Assembly: GCA_001800975.1 (NCBI GenBank)
Contig: MGWK01000053.1
Span: forward strand, 40,494 to 104,493
Length of the DNA: 64,000 nt
Direction: 5' to 3'
DNA from: Flavobacteria bacterium RIFCSPLOWO2_12_FULL_35_11
GTDB lineage: Bacteria; Bacteroidota; Bacteroidia; Flavobacteriales; Flavobacteriaceae
Shown here: positions 1 to 8,856 of the stretch, in pieces
How the letters are laid out: every line of letters begins with the position of its first letter
How positions within the stretch are numbered: the first letter of the stretch is position 1
Program-made: the position numbers and the translations under genes
The notes under the pieces: model-generated
What the model was told of the DNA's origin: nothing
Seen by the model: the letters and a program-made list of their open reading frames with translations, nothing else
Databases searched by the model: none

Positions 1-1
1 C

Positions 2-1420
2 AAAGGTTTGTATGGCAAAAGAACTACTATGTACAAGGATTATAACTTCAACCTAAAAAAAGAGGATGCTTTTTATAATGAAGAAATTAATGCTTACGAT
101 AAAAATATTTATACAAAAGCCGATGATTATTGGGACCAAAACAGGCAAGAGCAATTAAATGAAAATGAACAGGGAATCTATAAAATGTTAGATACCTTGG
201 CTACCGTTCCTAAATTTAAACGCATTTATAATTTGGTTTCTATCTTGGGTTCCGGATATATAGAAATGAATAAATTTGATTTTGGCGATGTTTTTTCAAC
301 CTTCGGAAAAAATGATGTTGAAGGATGGCGTTTGCGTGCAGGAGGAAGAACTTATTTAGGAGGAAATGAGCCCTGGCGTTTGCAGGGATATACAGCCTAT
401 GGTTTTAAAGATGATAAATTTAAATATGGCATTTCTGGGAAATGGATGATGAATCCGAAAAGCAGGTTTACGGTTGGCTTAGGAAACAGGCGCGATGTGG
501 AACAAATTGGCGTAAGCTTAACCACTACAAATGATGTGATGGGCAGAAGTTTTGCTTCCTCTTCGTTATTTTCTTCGGGCGACAACAGCAAGCTGACTTC
601 AATTAATTTGTCAAATTTTTTCATGTCAATTGAACCTCGAAATAATTTAGAATTTCGTGTAGGAGCATCATACAGAACATTGGAATCGGCTTCGCCAGAA
701 ACTTTTAATCTGGATTATTGGGTTGATAAAGAGAACAATATTAAAAAAGCGGACTTGGCGCAATCGGAAATCGATTTTTCTGTGAGGTATACCCCAAACA
801 GAAAAACCATTGGTTACGGCGTGGAACGCAATGAAGTAACCGACACGTATTCTACCTTATTTATAAATTATTCAAAAGGGATTAAAGGTCTATTTAACAG
901 CGATTTTGATTACCAAAAGGTTCAGTTTTATTATCGTCAGCCCATATTGATTGGAGGTTTAGGAAGAATGTTCATCACTTTTGAAGTTGGAAAAACATTT
1001 GGTGAAGTGCCTCTCGGATTATTAAATGTGGTGCCTGGAAATCAATCTTATTTTACCATAGAAAACACGTATTCCTTATTGGATTATTATGAATTTGTGA
1101 CCGACACTTATGCTTCACTTCATGTGGAGCACAATTTTAATGGCAAATTTTTGTCGAGAATTCCATTGTTAAAAAAACTTAATTTGCGCGAAATTGTTGG
1201 CGTAAAAGGGGTTTGGGGAGAAATTTCCGATAAAAATATTGCCTTAAGCGCTTCAAACATAAATTATGTGGCGCCTACAAAAGGATATTATGAATACAGC
1301 GTTGGAATTGGCAATATATTTAAGGTTTTCAGAATTGATTTTAGCTGGAGAGGAAACTATAGAGATGTGCCTAATGCCAATAATTTTGCCATAAAAGGCG
1401 CCTTCGGATTTCATTTCTAA
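2..1420 (+). CDS. DUF5686-type outer-membrane protein, C-terminal part (5' end outside window)
   Basis: The reading frame is open to the left edge, so only the last ~470 residues are visible. The visible part alternates short amphipathic strands and ends in Phe (GFHF), as outer-membrane beta barrels do. Its overall pattern matches the C-terminal region of DUF5686/carboxypeptidase-regulatory-like proteins of Bacteroidota. The missing N-terminus would be expected to hold a signal peptide and a CarboxypepD_reg-like domain. Substrate and role are unknown. The apparent start codons inside the window are not trusted, because the frame continues upstream. The family call is from recognition only. 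Confidence 0.7.
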   Translation, partial: KGLYGKRTTMYKDYNFNLKKEDAFYNEEINAYDKNIYTKADDYWDQNRQEQLNENEQGIYKMLDTLATVPKFKRIYNLVSILGSGYIEMNKFDFGDVFSTFGKNDVEGWRLRAGGRTYLGGNEPWRLQGYTAYGFKDDKFKYGISGKWMMNPKSRFTVGLGNRRDVEQIGVSLTTTNDVMGRSFASSSLFSSGDNSKLTSINLSNFFMSIEPRNNLEFRVGASYRTLESASPETFNLDYWVDKENNIKKADLAQSEIDFSVRYTPNRKTIGYGVERNEVTDTYSTLFINYSKGIKGLFNSDFDYQKVQFYYRQPILIGGLGRMFITFEVGKTFGEVPLGLLNVVPGNQSYFTIENTYSLLDYYEFVTDTYASLHVEHNFNGKFLSRIPLLKKLNLREIVGVKGVWGEISDKNIALSASNINYVAPTKGYYEYSVGIGNIFKVFRIDFSWRGNYRDVPNANNFAIKGAFGFHF

Positions 1421-1439
1421 AATTTACTGCAATTAGGCG

Positions 1440-1468
1440 TTTGTTGGAATATGATTTTTGTATTTTTG
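1440..1468 (+). promoter_or_regulatory. Bacteroidota-type promoter for ppa
   Basis: TTTG at 1440-1443 and TATTTTTG at 1461-1468, 17 bases apart, fit the -33/-7 consensus TTTG and TAnnTTTG. The box ends 22 bases before the ppa start codon. Confidence 0.5.
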
Positions 1469-1490
1469 AAAAAAATTTAACTAATAGAAA

Positions 1491-2018
1491 ATGAGCAATA
1501 AAACCGAGAAAACATTCGACGTATTAATTGAGATACCAAAAGGAAGTAGAAATAAGTATGAGTATGATTTTGTGTTGCATAAAATTAGATTCGACAGAAT
1601 GTTATTTTCTTCTATGATGTATCCTGGAGATTACGGATTTATTCCTGAAACATTGGCCTTGGATAAAGATCCGCTGGATGTTTTAGTTTTGGGAGGCGAA
1701 CCAACATTCCCTATGTGCGTAATGGAAGTTAAACCCATTGGCGTATTTCATATGACTGATGAAAAAGGGCCGGATGAAAAAATTATTTGTGTCCCTATTT
1801 CTGATCCAATTTGGAACCAGTTAAATGATATTTCCGATATGAATCCTCATCAGGTAAAAGAGATTGAACACTTCTTCCAGGTATATAAAGATTTGGAAAA
1901 AAAGAAAGTTGATGTTGGCGGTTGGGGTGATGTAAAAGAAGCCTATGCGATTGTTGCGAAATGTATAGAACGATACAATTTAAGCGAACATAAGAAAAAA
2001 AGGACTTTTACCATATAA
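1491..2018 (+). CDS. ppa: Inorganic pyrophosphatase, soluble family I
   Basis: This cytoplasmic enzyme hydrolyses pyrophosphate to two phosphates and so pulls biosynthetic reactions forward. The 175-residue length is normal for family I. Visible family features are the YPGDYGFIPET segment near residues 44-54 and the metal-binding DKDPLDVLVL segment near 57-66 with its acidic residues. It has its own promoter and a terminator. It lies directly upstream of the membrane pyrophosphatase gene, so the two pyrophosphate-removing enzymes are neighbours. Confidence 0.95.
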   Translation: MSNKTEKTFDVLIEIPKGSRNKYEYDFVLHKIRFDRMLFSSMMYPGDYGFIPETLALDKDPLDVLVLGGEPTFPMCVMEVKPIGVFHMTDEKGPDEKIICVPISDPIWNQLNDISDMNPHQVKEIEHFFQVYKDLEKKKVDVGGWGDVKEAYAIVAKCIERYNLSEHKKKRTFTI

Positions 2019-2043
2019 TCGATAAATAAAAGACCATAAAATT

Positions 2044-2078
2044 AAACCATCTTTAAAAATTATAGATGGTTTTTTTTA
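2044..2078 (+). terminator. Intrinsic terminator after ppa
   Basis: AAACCATCT (2044-2052) pairs with AGATGGTTT (2064-2072), and the stem is followed by a run of T. It separates ppa from hppA. Confidence 0.8.
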
Positions 2079-2148
2079 TCTGTCTAATTTTACTAATTTT
2101 AGCCCCTGTTAAAAAAAAATTAACTAATTATAACAAACATTTAAAGAA

Positions 2149-4542
2149 ATGGAATTAATAGTAAATTATTTGCCTCTGTTTGGTGTAGCGGCACTTGTAT
2201 TTGTGTTTTTCAAAAACTCTTGGGTTGCCAAACAAGATGGAGGAAATGAAAAAATGGCAAGAATTGCAAAGAATATTGCCGATGGTGCAATGTCATTTTT
2301 GAAAGCTGAGTATAAAATACTTTCAATTTTTGTGGCTGCCGTTGCAATATTACTTTATTTCAAAGGAACCTATGAAGAAGGGTCAAACGGAATGGTTGCA
2401 TTATCCTTTGTTGTTGGAGCTGTTTGTTCAGCTTTGGCAGGTTTTATAGGTATGAAAGTTGCCACCAAAGCAAACGTAAGAACTACGCAAGCTGCAAGAA
2501 CTTCCTTAGGAAAAGCTTTAGAAGTAGCTTTTGCAGGTGGTGCAGTGATGGGATTGGGCGTTGTTGGTCTGGGTGTTTTAGGATTGAGTTCATTATTTAT
2601 GTTTTATAGCGGACAAGGTTGGGAAATTTCTGAAGTGCTGAATGTACTTTCAGGATTCTCACTTGGAGCGTCATCAATTGCTTTGTTTGCCCGTGTTGGT
2701 GGCGGTATTTATACCAAAGCTGCCGATGTTGGCGCCGATCTTGTTGGTAAAGTGGAAGCCGGTATTCCGGAAGATCACCCTTTAAATCCTGCTACTATCG
2801 CTGATAACGTTGGGGATAATGTTGGAGACGTTGCCGGTATGGGAGCCGATTTATTTGAATCTTATGTAGGTTCTATTGTTGGAACGATGGTATTGGGAGC
2901 TGCTTTTGTGACTTTACCTGCTTTTCAGACTTCGTTTGATGGCTTAGGTGCTATTTATTTGCCAATGGTTTTAGCGGCAGTTGGTATTATTATGTCAATT
3001 ATCGGAACTTTCTTTGTAAAAGTAAAAGACGGCGGAAATCCTCAAACCGCTTTAAATATTGGTGAATTTGGATCTGCGGGTTTAATGGTTGTTGCTTCTT
3101 ATTTTGTAATAGAGCAAATGCTTCCTGAAACTTGGATGTTTAAAGGTGTTGAATACACTTCAATGGGTGTTTTTTGGGCAACAATTGCTGGCTTGGTGGC
3201 CGGTTTATTGGTAGGAAAAGTTACAGAATATTATACTGCAACAGGAAAAAAACCTGTAATGTCTATTGTTAGACAATCTGAAACTGGAGCAGCAACAAAT
3301 ATTATTGCAGGATTGGGTGTTGGAATGATGTCAACCGCCATTCCTATTCTTTTAATTGCAGCTGCGATTTTAGTTTCGCATCATTTTGCCGGTTTATATG
3401 GTATTGCCATTGCAGCCGTTGGGATGTTGGCAAATACAGGAATTCAGTTGGCTGTTGATGCTTACGGTCCAATTTCTGACAATGCGGGTGGTATTGCCGA
3501 AATGGCTGAATTGCCAAAAGAAGTGCGTGAGCGTACAGATAAATTAGATGCCGTTGGAAATACAACTGCAGCTATCGGAAAAGGATTCGCCATTGCTTCT
3601 GCCGCTTTAACGGCTTTGGCTTTGTTTGCAGCATTTATGCAAACGGCAAATTTAACTTCTATTGATGTTTCCAGACCTGAAATTATGGCCGGACTTTTTG
3701 TGGGTGGTATGTTGCCGTTCGTTTTTTCAGCATTGTCTATGAATGCCGTCGGACGTGCAGCTATGGCTATGATTGAAGAGGTTCGTCGTCAGTTTAAAGA
3801 TATTCCTGAGTTGAAAGCCGCCTTGGTGGTAATGAAAAAATATGATTCGGATATGTCTAAAGCAACTCCGGAAGACAGAAAAATATTCGACGCTGCCGAT
3901 GGTGTAGCCGATTACTCAAAATGTGTTGAAATCTCCACAAAAGCTTCATTAAGAGAAATGGTATTGCCAGGTTTAATGGCGATTACGGTACCTGTTTTGG
4001 TAGGATATATTGGTGGCGCACAAATGTTAGGAGGCTTATTGGCTGGTGTAACAGTTACAGGCGTATTAATGGCTATTTTCCAATCAAATGCAGGTGGTGC
4101 CTGGGACAATGCCAAAAAAACAATTGAAGAAAAAGGATTAAAAGGAACTGATACGCATAAAGCGGCAGTAGTTGGCGATACCGTTGGAGATCCATTTAAA
4201 GATACTTCAGGACCATCATTAAATATTTTATTGAAATTAATGTCGGTTGTGGCATTGGTGATTGCGCCAAGTATTGCATTAGATCCTTCTGAAGTTGCCG
4301 CATATAATCAAGAAAATGCACCAACAGAAATGGTTTCTCAAGAAATTTCCAAAGAAGTGCAAGTAATTATGAGCACTAATGAAGATGGATCCATAAAAGC
4401 GGTTGTTACCTCAACAACTACTGAAAATGGAACAGCCACAACGGATGAAAAAGTTTTTGAAGGAACCGAAGAAGAAGTGAAAGCTGAAATTCAAAATCTT
4501 AAGGACGTTAAAGTTGAAGTGAAAACTATAGAAGAAGAGTAA
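2149..4542 (+). CDS. hppA: Membrane-bound ion-translocating pyrophosphatase
   Basis: This integral membrane pump couples pyrophosphate hydrolysis to H+ or Na+ export. The protein is 797 residues with many hydrophobic helices. The substrate motifs [11 protein letters not shown] and [19 protein letters not shown] lie near residues 195-240. The later GNTTAA motif carries Ala where K+-independent enzymes carry Lys, which suggests K+ dependence. The transported ion cannot be told by eye. An acidic, Thr/Glu-rich tail of about 70-80 residues follows the last membrane segment, longer than in most family members. It follows ppa but is separated by a terminator. Confidence 0.95.
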   Translation: MELIVNYLPLFGVAALVFVFFKNSWVAKQDGGNEKMARIAKNIADGAMSFLKAEYKILSIFVAAVAILLYFKGTYEEGSNGMVALSFVVGAVCSALAGFIGMKVATKANVRTTQAARTSLGKALEVAFAGGAVMGLGVVGLGVLGLSSLFMFYSGQGWEISEVLNVLSGFSLGASSIALFARVGGGIYTKAADVGADLVGKVEAGIPEDHPLNPATIADNVGDNVGDVAGMGADLFESYVGSIVGTMVLGAAFVTLPAFQTSFDGLGAIYLPMVLAAVGIIMSIIGTFFVKVKDGGNPQTALNIGEFGSAGLMVVASYFVIEQMLPETWMFKGVEYTSMGVFWATIAGLVAGLLVGKVTEYYTATGKKPVMSIVRQSETGAATNIIAGLGVGMMSTAIPILLIAAAILVSHHFAGLYGIAIAAVGMLANTGIQLAVDAYGPISDNAGGIAEMAELPKEVRERTDKLDAVGNTTAAIGKGFAIASAALTALALFAAFMQTANLTSIDVSRPEIMAGLFVGGMLPFVFSALSMNAVGRAAMAMIEEVRRQFKDIPELKAALVVMKKYDSDMSKATPEDRKIFDAADGVADYSKCVEISTKASLREMVLPGLMAITVPVLVGYIGGAQMLGGLLAGVTVTGVLMAIFQSNAGGAWDNAKKTIEEKGLKGTDTHKAAVVGDTVGDPFKDTSGPSLNILLKLMSVVALVIAPSIALDPSEVAAYNQENAPTEMVSQEISKEVQVIMSTNEDGSIKAVVTSTTTENGTATTDEKVFEGTEEEVKAEIQNLKDVKVEVKTIEEE

Positions 4543-4578
4543 ATCTTAAGGGATTTTTAAATTTAGATTATATCAAAA

Positions 4579-4605
4579 AAAATTCCGCCAATTGGCGGAA
4601 TTTTT
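4579..4605. terminator. Bidirectional terminator between hppA and the converging lipoprotein gene
   Basis: A perfect palindrome AATTCCGCCAA/TTGGCGGAATT (4581-4602) is flanked by A-run and T-run, so it can act for both converging genes. Confidence 0.85.
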
Positions 4606-4643
4606 AGTTTAAAATATCATTGAATTTTATATAGATTTAAAAA

Positions 4644-5009
4644 TTATTCAGGCTGCAAAACCACTTGAAGTTGATGGGGAATCACATGACATTCGTCTGC
4701 CGTCACTGTAATCACATCAGAAACAAAAGTAGTATAACCAAGTCCTGAAACAGTAATAATATAAGTTCCTGCGCGTTCCCAGGCACCCGAAAAAACAGGG
4801 TTATTTCCGGTAAAAAGCTCCAGTGTTTCGGTGTAAGTTCCGTCCTTTGCAATTACCGTAATGCCATTGCCTAAAACCTGATTGCTAACGGCGTTTTTTA
4901 CTGTGATGTTCAATCCGGCACGCGCTTCTTCTGTGCACTGAATTTCATCAATTTTATTTGAAGTGCAGGATAAAAAAACAAACAGACTGCATAAAAGTAA
5001 ACTTTTCAT
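4644..5009 (-). CDS. Small lipoprotein with carboxypeptidase-regulatory-like fold
   Basis: The 121-residue protein starts with a lipoprotein signal peptide whose lipobox is FLSC (Cys15). The rest looks like a single Ig-like CarboxypepD_reg domain: repeated beta strands, with NAVSNQVLGNGITV and GTYIITVSGLGY being typical. It is probably anchored in a cell-envelope membrane. It sits downstream of modC on the same strand with a 45-base gap, but no link to molybdate is evident. No specific function is assigned. Confidence 0.6.
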   Translation of the reverse strand: MKSLLLCSLFVFLSCTSNKIDEIQCTEEARAGLNITVKNAVSNQVLGNGITVIAKDGTYTETLELFTGNNPVFSGAWERAGTYIITVSGLGYTTFVSDVITVTADECHVIPHQLQVVLQPE

Positions 5010-5054
5010 AATTATAATTTTTAAGTATTAAACATTGAATTACACTTAAATTTC

Positions 5055-5930
5055 TCAGCTTATTTTCTGAATCATCGGGTTGAAAGCTTTTGAGGCCACC
5101 AAAACTTTTACGCCAACTTTTAATTCCATTATTTCATCTTCTGTGGCGATTACCTTGATGATATTTGATCCAGACAAAACACTCACGATATAAATCACAT
5201 CGCTTTTTTCGATGGCGATAATTTCTCCCGTAAGTTTAAATTTGCTGCTTATTTTTTCTTCGGAAAAAACAAATGAGGGTGTGCCTTCTTTGAGAATTTT
5301 TCCTTTATCGAGCAAAATCACATGGGTAGAAAGTTTAAATATTTCGGGTAAATGATGGCTCACCAAAATAGTGGTAAGTTGGTATTGTTGGTGCGCTTTT
5401 AAAATATAATCCTGCAATTTAAAGCGCATCTCGTCATCAAGCGCCGAAAGCGGCTCATCCAGCAGCAATATTTTTGGTTTTCGCACAATGGCCCTGGCCA
5501 AAGCGACACGCTGTTTTTGCCCGCCCGATAAATGTTGCGGTTTGCTGTTTTGCAGGGATTGCAATTCCATCAACTCCAGCAATTCGTTCACAATATTTTT
5601 ATCATTTCCTTTTTGCAGCGCGAATTCCAAATTTTCACGAACGGTTAAATTGGGAAATAAGGCATAATCCTGAAACACAAATCCGACCGAACGTTTTTGG
5701 ATGGGCAAAATTATTTTTTTATCGGTATTGTTCCAACACTCGCCCTCAACTTCAATCAGTGATTTTTCGGTATCGGTAAGTCCGGCTAAAATTCTGAGTA
5801 TCGTGGTTTTTCCGGCGCCTGAATTTCCGTAAATGGTGATAAATTGTCCTTTTTCAACAGAAAACGACACGTCCAAAGGAAGTTTTCCGTCGGCTGTTTG
5901 CAAGGTTTTATGGGCGTAAAACTTAATCAT
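5055..5930 (-). CDS. modC: Molybdate ABC transporter ATP-binding protein
   Basis: This cytoplasmic ATPase powers molybdate uptake through ModB. Walker A GNSGAGKTT is at residues 35-43, the Q-loop near Gln87, signature LSGGQ at 134-138, Walker B LLLDEP at 155-160 and the switch His near 192. The last ~55 residues form a TOBE-like domain, typical of ModC, that could bind oxyanion. It overlaps modB by 8 bases and is the last gene of modA-mop-modB-modC. A tungstate or sulfate-type importer is the main alternative, but the Mop protein in the operon favours molybdate. Confidence 0.88.
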   Translation of the reverse strand: MIKFYAHKTLQTADGKLPLDVSFSVEKGQFITIYGNSGAGKTTILRILAGLTDTEKSLIEVEGECWNNTDKKIILPIQKRSVGFVFQDYALFPNLTVRENLEFALQKGNDKNIVNELLELMELQSLQNSKPQHLSGGQKQRVALARAIVRKPKILLLDEPLSALDDEMRFKLQDYILKAHQQYQLTTILVSHHLPEIFKLSTHVILLDKGKILKEGTPSFVFSEEKISSKFKLTGEIIAIEKSDVIYIVSVLSGSNIIKVIATEDEIMELKVGVKVLVASKAFNPMIQKIS

Positions 5931-6606
5931 TGTTTAGCGGATTTGCCTTGCTGAAGGTGTTGTTAATAAGATAAACGCCCAAAAGAATCAAAAAGGTAAA
6001 AACGAATAATATTCCTGCATACAAATTAGCTGCATCATAATTCATGGCCTGCACTTCATCGTAAATGGAGATGGAAGCGACCCTGGTTTCATCGGGAATG
6101 CTTCCGCCTATCATTAAAACCACGCCAAATTCACCAACGGTATGGGCAAAAGTCAACACAATTCCGGTTAAAATGGAGGATTTTATATTGGGAAGCAAAA
6201 TTTTGATGAGTGTGGTAAATTTCGATTTCCCCAGGGTAAAAGAAGCTTCTCTCAGCGAAGCAGGTAAATTTTTTAATCCGGCTTGAATGGGATGAACCAT
6301 AAAAGGCAAGCTGTAGATCACTGAAGCAACGATTAATCCTTCAAAAGTAAAAACCAGCCTTATATCAAAATACTGATCCAAAAATTCCCCGAAGGCATTT
6401 TGCGGACTGAATGCGACCAGCAAATAGAAACCCAAAACCGATGGAGGCAATACCAAAGGCAAACTCACAATAGCTTCCACAACAGACTTAAATTTGAATT
6501 TGCTGTAGGCGAGCCAATAACAAAGCGGCACAGAAACCACCAGCAAAATAATGGTCGTAATCAAGGCCAGTTTGGCGGTTAACCATAAAGGTTCCAAATC
6601 AATCAT
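5923..6606 (-). CDS. modB: Molybdate ABC transporter permease
   Basis: The inner-membrane channel subunit is 227 residues with about five predicted helices, normal for ModB. The cytoplasmic EAA loop that docks on the ATPase is visible as LREASFTLGKSKFTTLIKIL starting near residue 118. It overlaps modC by 8 bases and the Mop gene by 8 bases, so the three are translationally packed. Confidence 0.9.
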   Translation of the reverse strand: MIDLEPLWLTAKLALITTIILLVVSVPLCYWLAYSKFKFKSVVEAIVSLPLVLPPSVLGFYLLVAFSPQNAFGEFLDQYFDIRLVFTFEGLIVASVIYSLPFMVHPIQAGLKNLPASLREASFTLGKSKFTTLIKILLPNIKSSILTGIVLTFAHTVGEFGVVLMIGGSIPDETRVASISIYDEVQAMNYDAANLYAGILFVFTFLILLGVYLINNTFSKANPLNND

Positions 6607-7003
6607 TGGGTGATAAACTTACTTCGTTCGTTTTTATCAATGCCAAAACAGCATCACCATTCTTCAAATTTAGTGTTTTGCAGGCATTTGTGGTGATGAG
6701 GGATTTAATGTTGAATTCCCCAAAACTCAAATGCAATTCGGATAAAATTTCTCCTTGTTTCATGGAATCAATTTTGCATAGAATTTTATTCTGGATGCTA
6801 ATATTCAAAGGTTCATTTTTGGCGATAATCACTTCGGTTTCCTTAAAATACACCTTAACCGTATTCCCGATTTTAAAATATGCTTCGGATTCGGGCGTGT
6901 CAATTATGATTGCCGTAAAAGTGTTGCTTTCAACCGCAATTTTAACCAACGAAAGCGATTCGCTTCCTTGAATACTTGTGATATTTCCTGAGAGTATGTT
7001 CAT
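6599..7003 (-). CDS. Molbindin-like Mop/TOBE protein
   Basis: The 134-residue protein appears to contain two tandem TOBE/Mop repeats: NILSGNITSIQGSESLSLVK at the start and a second, KNEPLNISIQNKILCKIDS, from about residue 62. Such dimeric molbindins bind molybdate or tungstate in the cytoplasm for storage or homeostasis. Its position between modA and modB, with TAATG overlap with modA and 8 bases with modB, ties it to molybdate import. No DNA-binding domain is present, so it is not ModE. Confidence 0.75.
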   Translation of the reverse strand: MNILSGNITSIQGSESLSLVKIAVESNTFTAIIIDTPESEAYFKIGNTVKVYFKETEVIIAKNEPLNISIQNKILCKIDSMKQGEILSELHLSFGEFNIKSLITTNACKTLNLKNGDAVLALIKTNEVSLSPND

Positions 7004-7782
7004 TAAAATTTATCTTTTTTTTGGCTAAATCCGAAATGCTTTAAAATCGAAATTGCAGTTGGCGATGCCACAAAATTATAAAATTTTAACGCGTTAGGGT
7101 TGTCTTTGGCATTTTTCAAAATAACATAGCCCTGTTCCAGTGGCTTGTGCGATTTTTCGGGAATCACATAATATTTTCCACCTGCTTTCTTCATCGTGGG
7201 AGATAATGCCAAAGACAAGGCCACAATACCAATATCGGCAGCGCCAAGCTGCACAAATTGGGCGGTTTGGGAAATATTTTCACCATACACAAACTTGCTT
7301 TTTACCTTATCGTAAATTTTATAATATTGCATACTTTCTTTTGCCTTTTCTCCGTAAGGCGCATGCTCAGGGTTTGCAATGGCAATTTTATTCAATTTTG
7401 GATTCAGCAAGGAGTTCATTTTTTCAACATTCGGATTGATCTTTTTGCTCCAAATGACAATCCTGCCGATTCCATAAGTATTCACTTCGGAAATGGTCAA
7501 TCCTTGTTCTTTTAATTTTTTTGGATAGCTGACATCTGCCGAAAAATAAAGATCAAAGGGCGCATCATATTGAATTTGTTCAAAAAACTTTCCTGAAGAA
7601 CCATAGGTTACTTGAATTTTTTCTGATGGATGTTGTTTTTGATAAACTGAGATAATGGAATCCAATGCAAATTTTAAATCGGAAGCCGCCGCAACGGAAA
7701 CTTTTTGCGCCTGAATATTACAACCTGTAAAAATAAAAGTTACTATGAGTCCAAAAAATAGTCTATTTATCATTTTATTCAT
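7003..7782 (-). CDS. modA: Molybdate ABC transporter substrate-binding lipoprotein
   Basis: This extracytoplasmic protein delivers molybdate to ModB. The start at MNKMINRLFFG is chosen because a signal peptide with lipobox FTGC follows directly. A further 14 residues upstream are possible but do not look like a signal. The mature part begins VSVAAASDLKFALD, the usual ModA opening with Ser/Asp oxyanion ligands, followed by VTYGSSGKFFEQI. It is about 259 residues, normal for the family, and first in the operon. Confidence 0.9.
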   Translation of the reverse strand: MNKMINRLFFGLIVTFIFTGCNIQAQKVSVAAASDLKFALDSIISVYQKQHPSEKIQVTYGSSGKFFEQIQYDAPFDLYFSADVSYPKKLKEQGLTISEVNTYGIGRIVIWSKKINPNVEKMNSLLNPKLNKIAIANPEHAPYGEKAKESMQYYKIYDKVKSKFVYGENISQTAQFVQLGAADIGIVALSLALSPTMKKAGGKYYVIPEKSHKPLEQGYVILKNAKDNPNALKFYNFVASPTAISILKHFGFSQKKDKF

Positions 7783-7917
7783 CGTTAAAAACAAAGGATT
7801 TTGAGAATACAATATGTTTTTCAATAATTGTGCTTAATTACTCAAAAATACTAAAAAATCAGAAGAACTCAGGTTGATTTCAGGAGTTTTAAAGAAATAT
7901 TTGGAAAAGTGGCTGCC

Positions 7918-8286
7918 TTATTTTTTAAACATAAAATAAACGGCAAGAATCAGAAAGAGAAATGCGATAATATGGTTCAGCCTAAAAGTTTCTGTTTTGA
8001 AAGCAATGAGCGAAAAAGCGGCAAAAACAACCAGTGTAATCACTTCCTGAATCATTTTTAATTGAAGCAGAGAGAAAGGCCCTCCATTTCCCCTAAAGCC
8101 AATTCTATTGGCCGGAACCTGAAAGAAATACTCAAATAAGGCGATGCCCCAACTGATAAGAACAACGGAAATGAGCCCTAACTTATTGAACCATTTCCAG
8201 TCGGTGAATTTAAGGTGGCCATACCAAGCAAGGGTCATAAATGTATTTGACAATACCAAAAGCACAATCGTAAAAACGCCTTTCAT
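7918..8286 (-). CDS. DUF486 (DMT-like) membrane protein
   Basis: The 122-residue protein has four predicted transmembrane helices and matches the DUF486 family of small DMT-superfamily-like membrane proteins. The central motif WGIALFEYFFQVPANRIG is characteristic. Family function is unknown. It is a single gene with its own spacer on both sides. Confidence 0.85.
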   Translation of the reverse strand: MKGVFTIVLLVLSNTFMTLAWYGHLKFTDWKWFNKLGLISVVLISWGIALFEYFFQVPANRIGFRGNGGPFSLLQLKMIQEVITLVVFAAFSLIAFKTETFRLNHIIAFLFLILAVYFMFKK

Positions 8287-8458
8287 TATTTTTAAAATTA
8301 CATTTCTAAGTTAGAAATTGAAATGGATTGGCCAGACTATTTTGTTGTTTACAGTGTAGTTTGTCTCCAGCTTCAATACGTTTAAAATCCTTCGTTATTT
8401 TTCAAAAGTAGTGAAAAATCAGAAAAATAAGGGCAATCGTCAGAAGTTTAAAATAAAA

Positions 8459-8833
8459 TTATGCGGTGACTTTAATTGTTATTTTTATGATGCTGATATT
8501 TGTGTTTGGACTTGCCCCGTTTGAACCTCTGCTTGTTTTTAACTCAACATAATCGGTTCCGACAAAACCGGATTGGGGTTTATAGGTGTAAATTATTTCT
8601 CCGGAAGGAAAGTTCCTTTCCAACTTGCTTATTTCAAAATTTTCAGCTGGCTTTTGAATGGCAGCGCCTTCATCATCGCCAAAACTGCCTAAATTATAGG
8701 TGTATATTTCTGAATTGGAAATGGTGGTATTTACCTTAATAATTTCCCCTACGGATTGGTTATCATCGCTGCTGCAACTGATAAAGCAGCTAAAAACCAT
8801 CAAAAGGATTGTTGTTATTGCAAATTTTTTCAT
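8459..8833 (-). CDS. Small lipoprotein of unknown function
   Basis: The start is set at MKKFAITTILLM, giving 124 residues with lipobox FISC. A longer reading frame exists but would run into the upstream carrier gene. The mature part, beginning SSDDNQ, is rich in Ser, Thr, Asn and Ile and may form one beta-sandwich domain. It includes GFVGTDYVELKTSRGSNG, a pattern seen in Ig-like or cadherin-like adhesion domains. It lies 23 bases downstream of the YfcC-type carrier gene. No specific function is assigned. Confidence 0.6.
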   Translation of the reverse strand: MKKFAITTILLMVFSCFISCSSDDNQSVGEIIKVNTTISNSEIYTYNLGSFGDDEGAAIQKPAENFEISKLERNFPSGEIIYTYKPQSGFVGTDYVELKTSRGSNGASPNTNISIIKITIKVTA

Positions 8834-8856
8834 AAGGTTTAAATTTAACTTATTGA

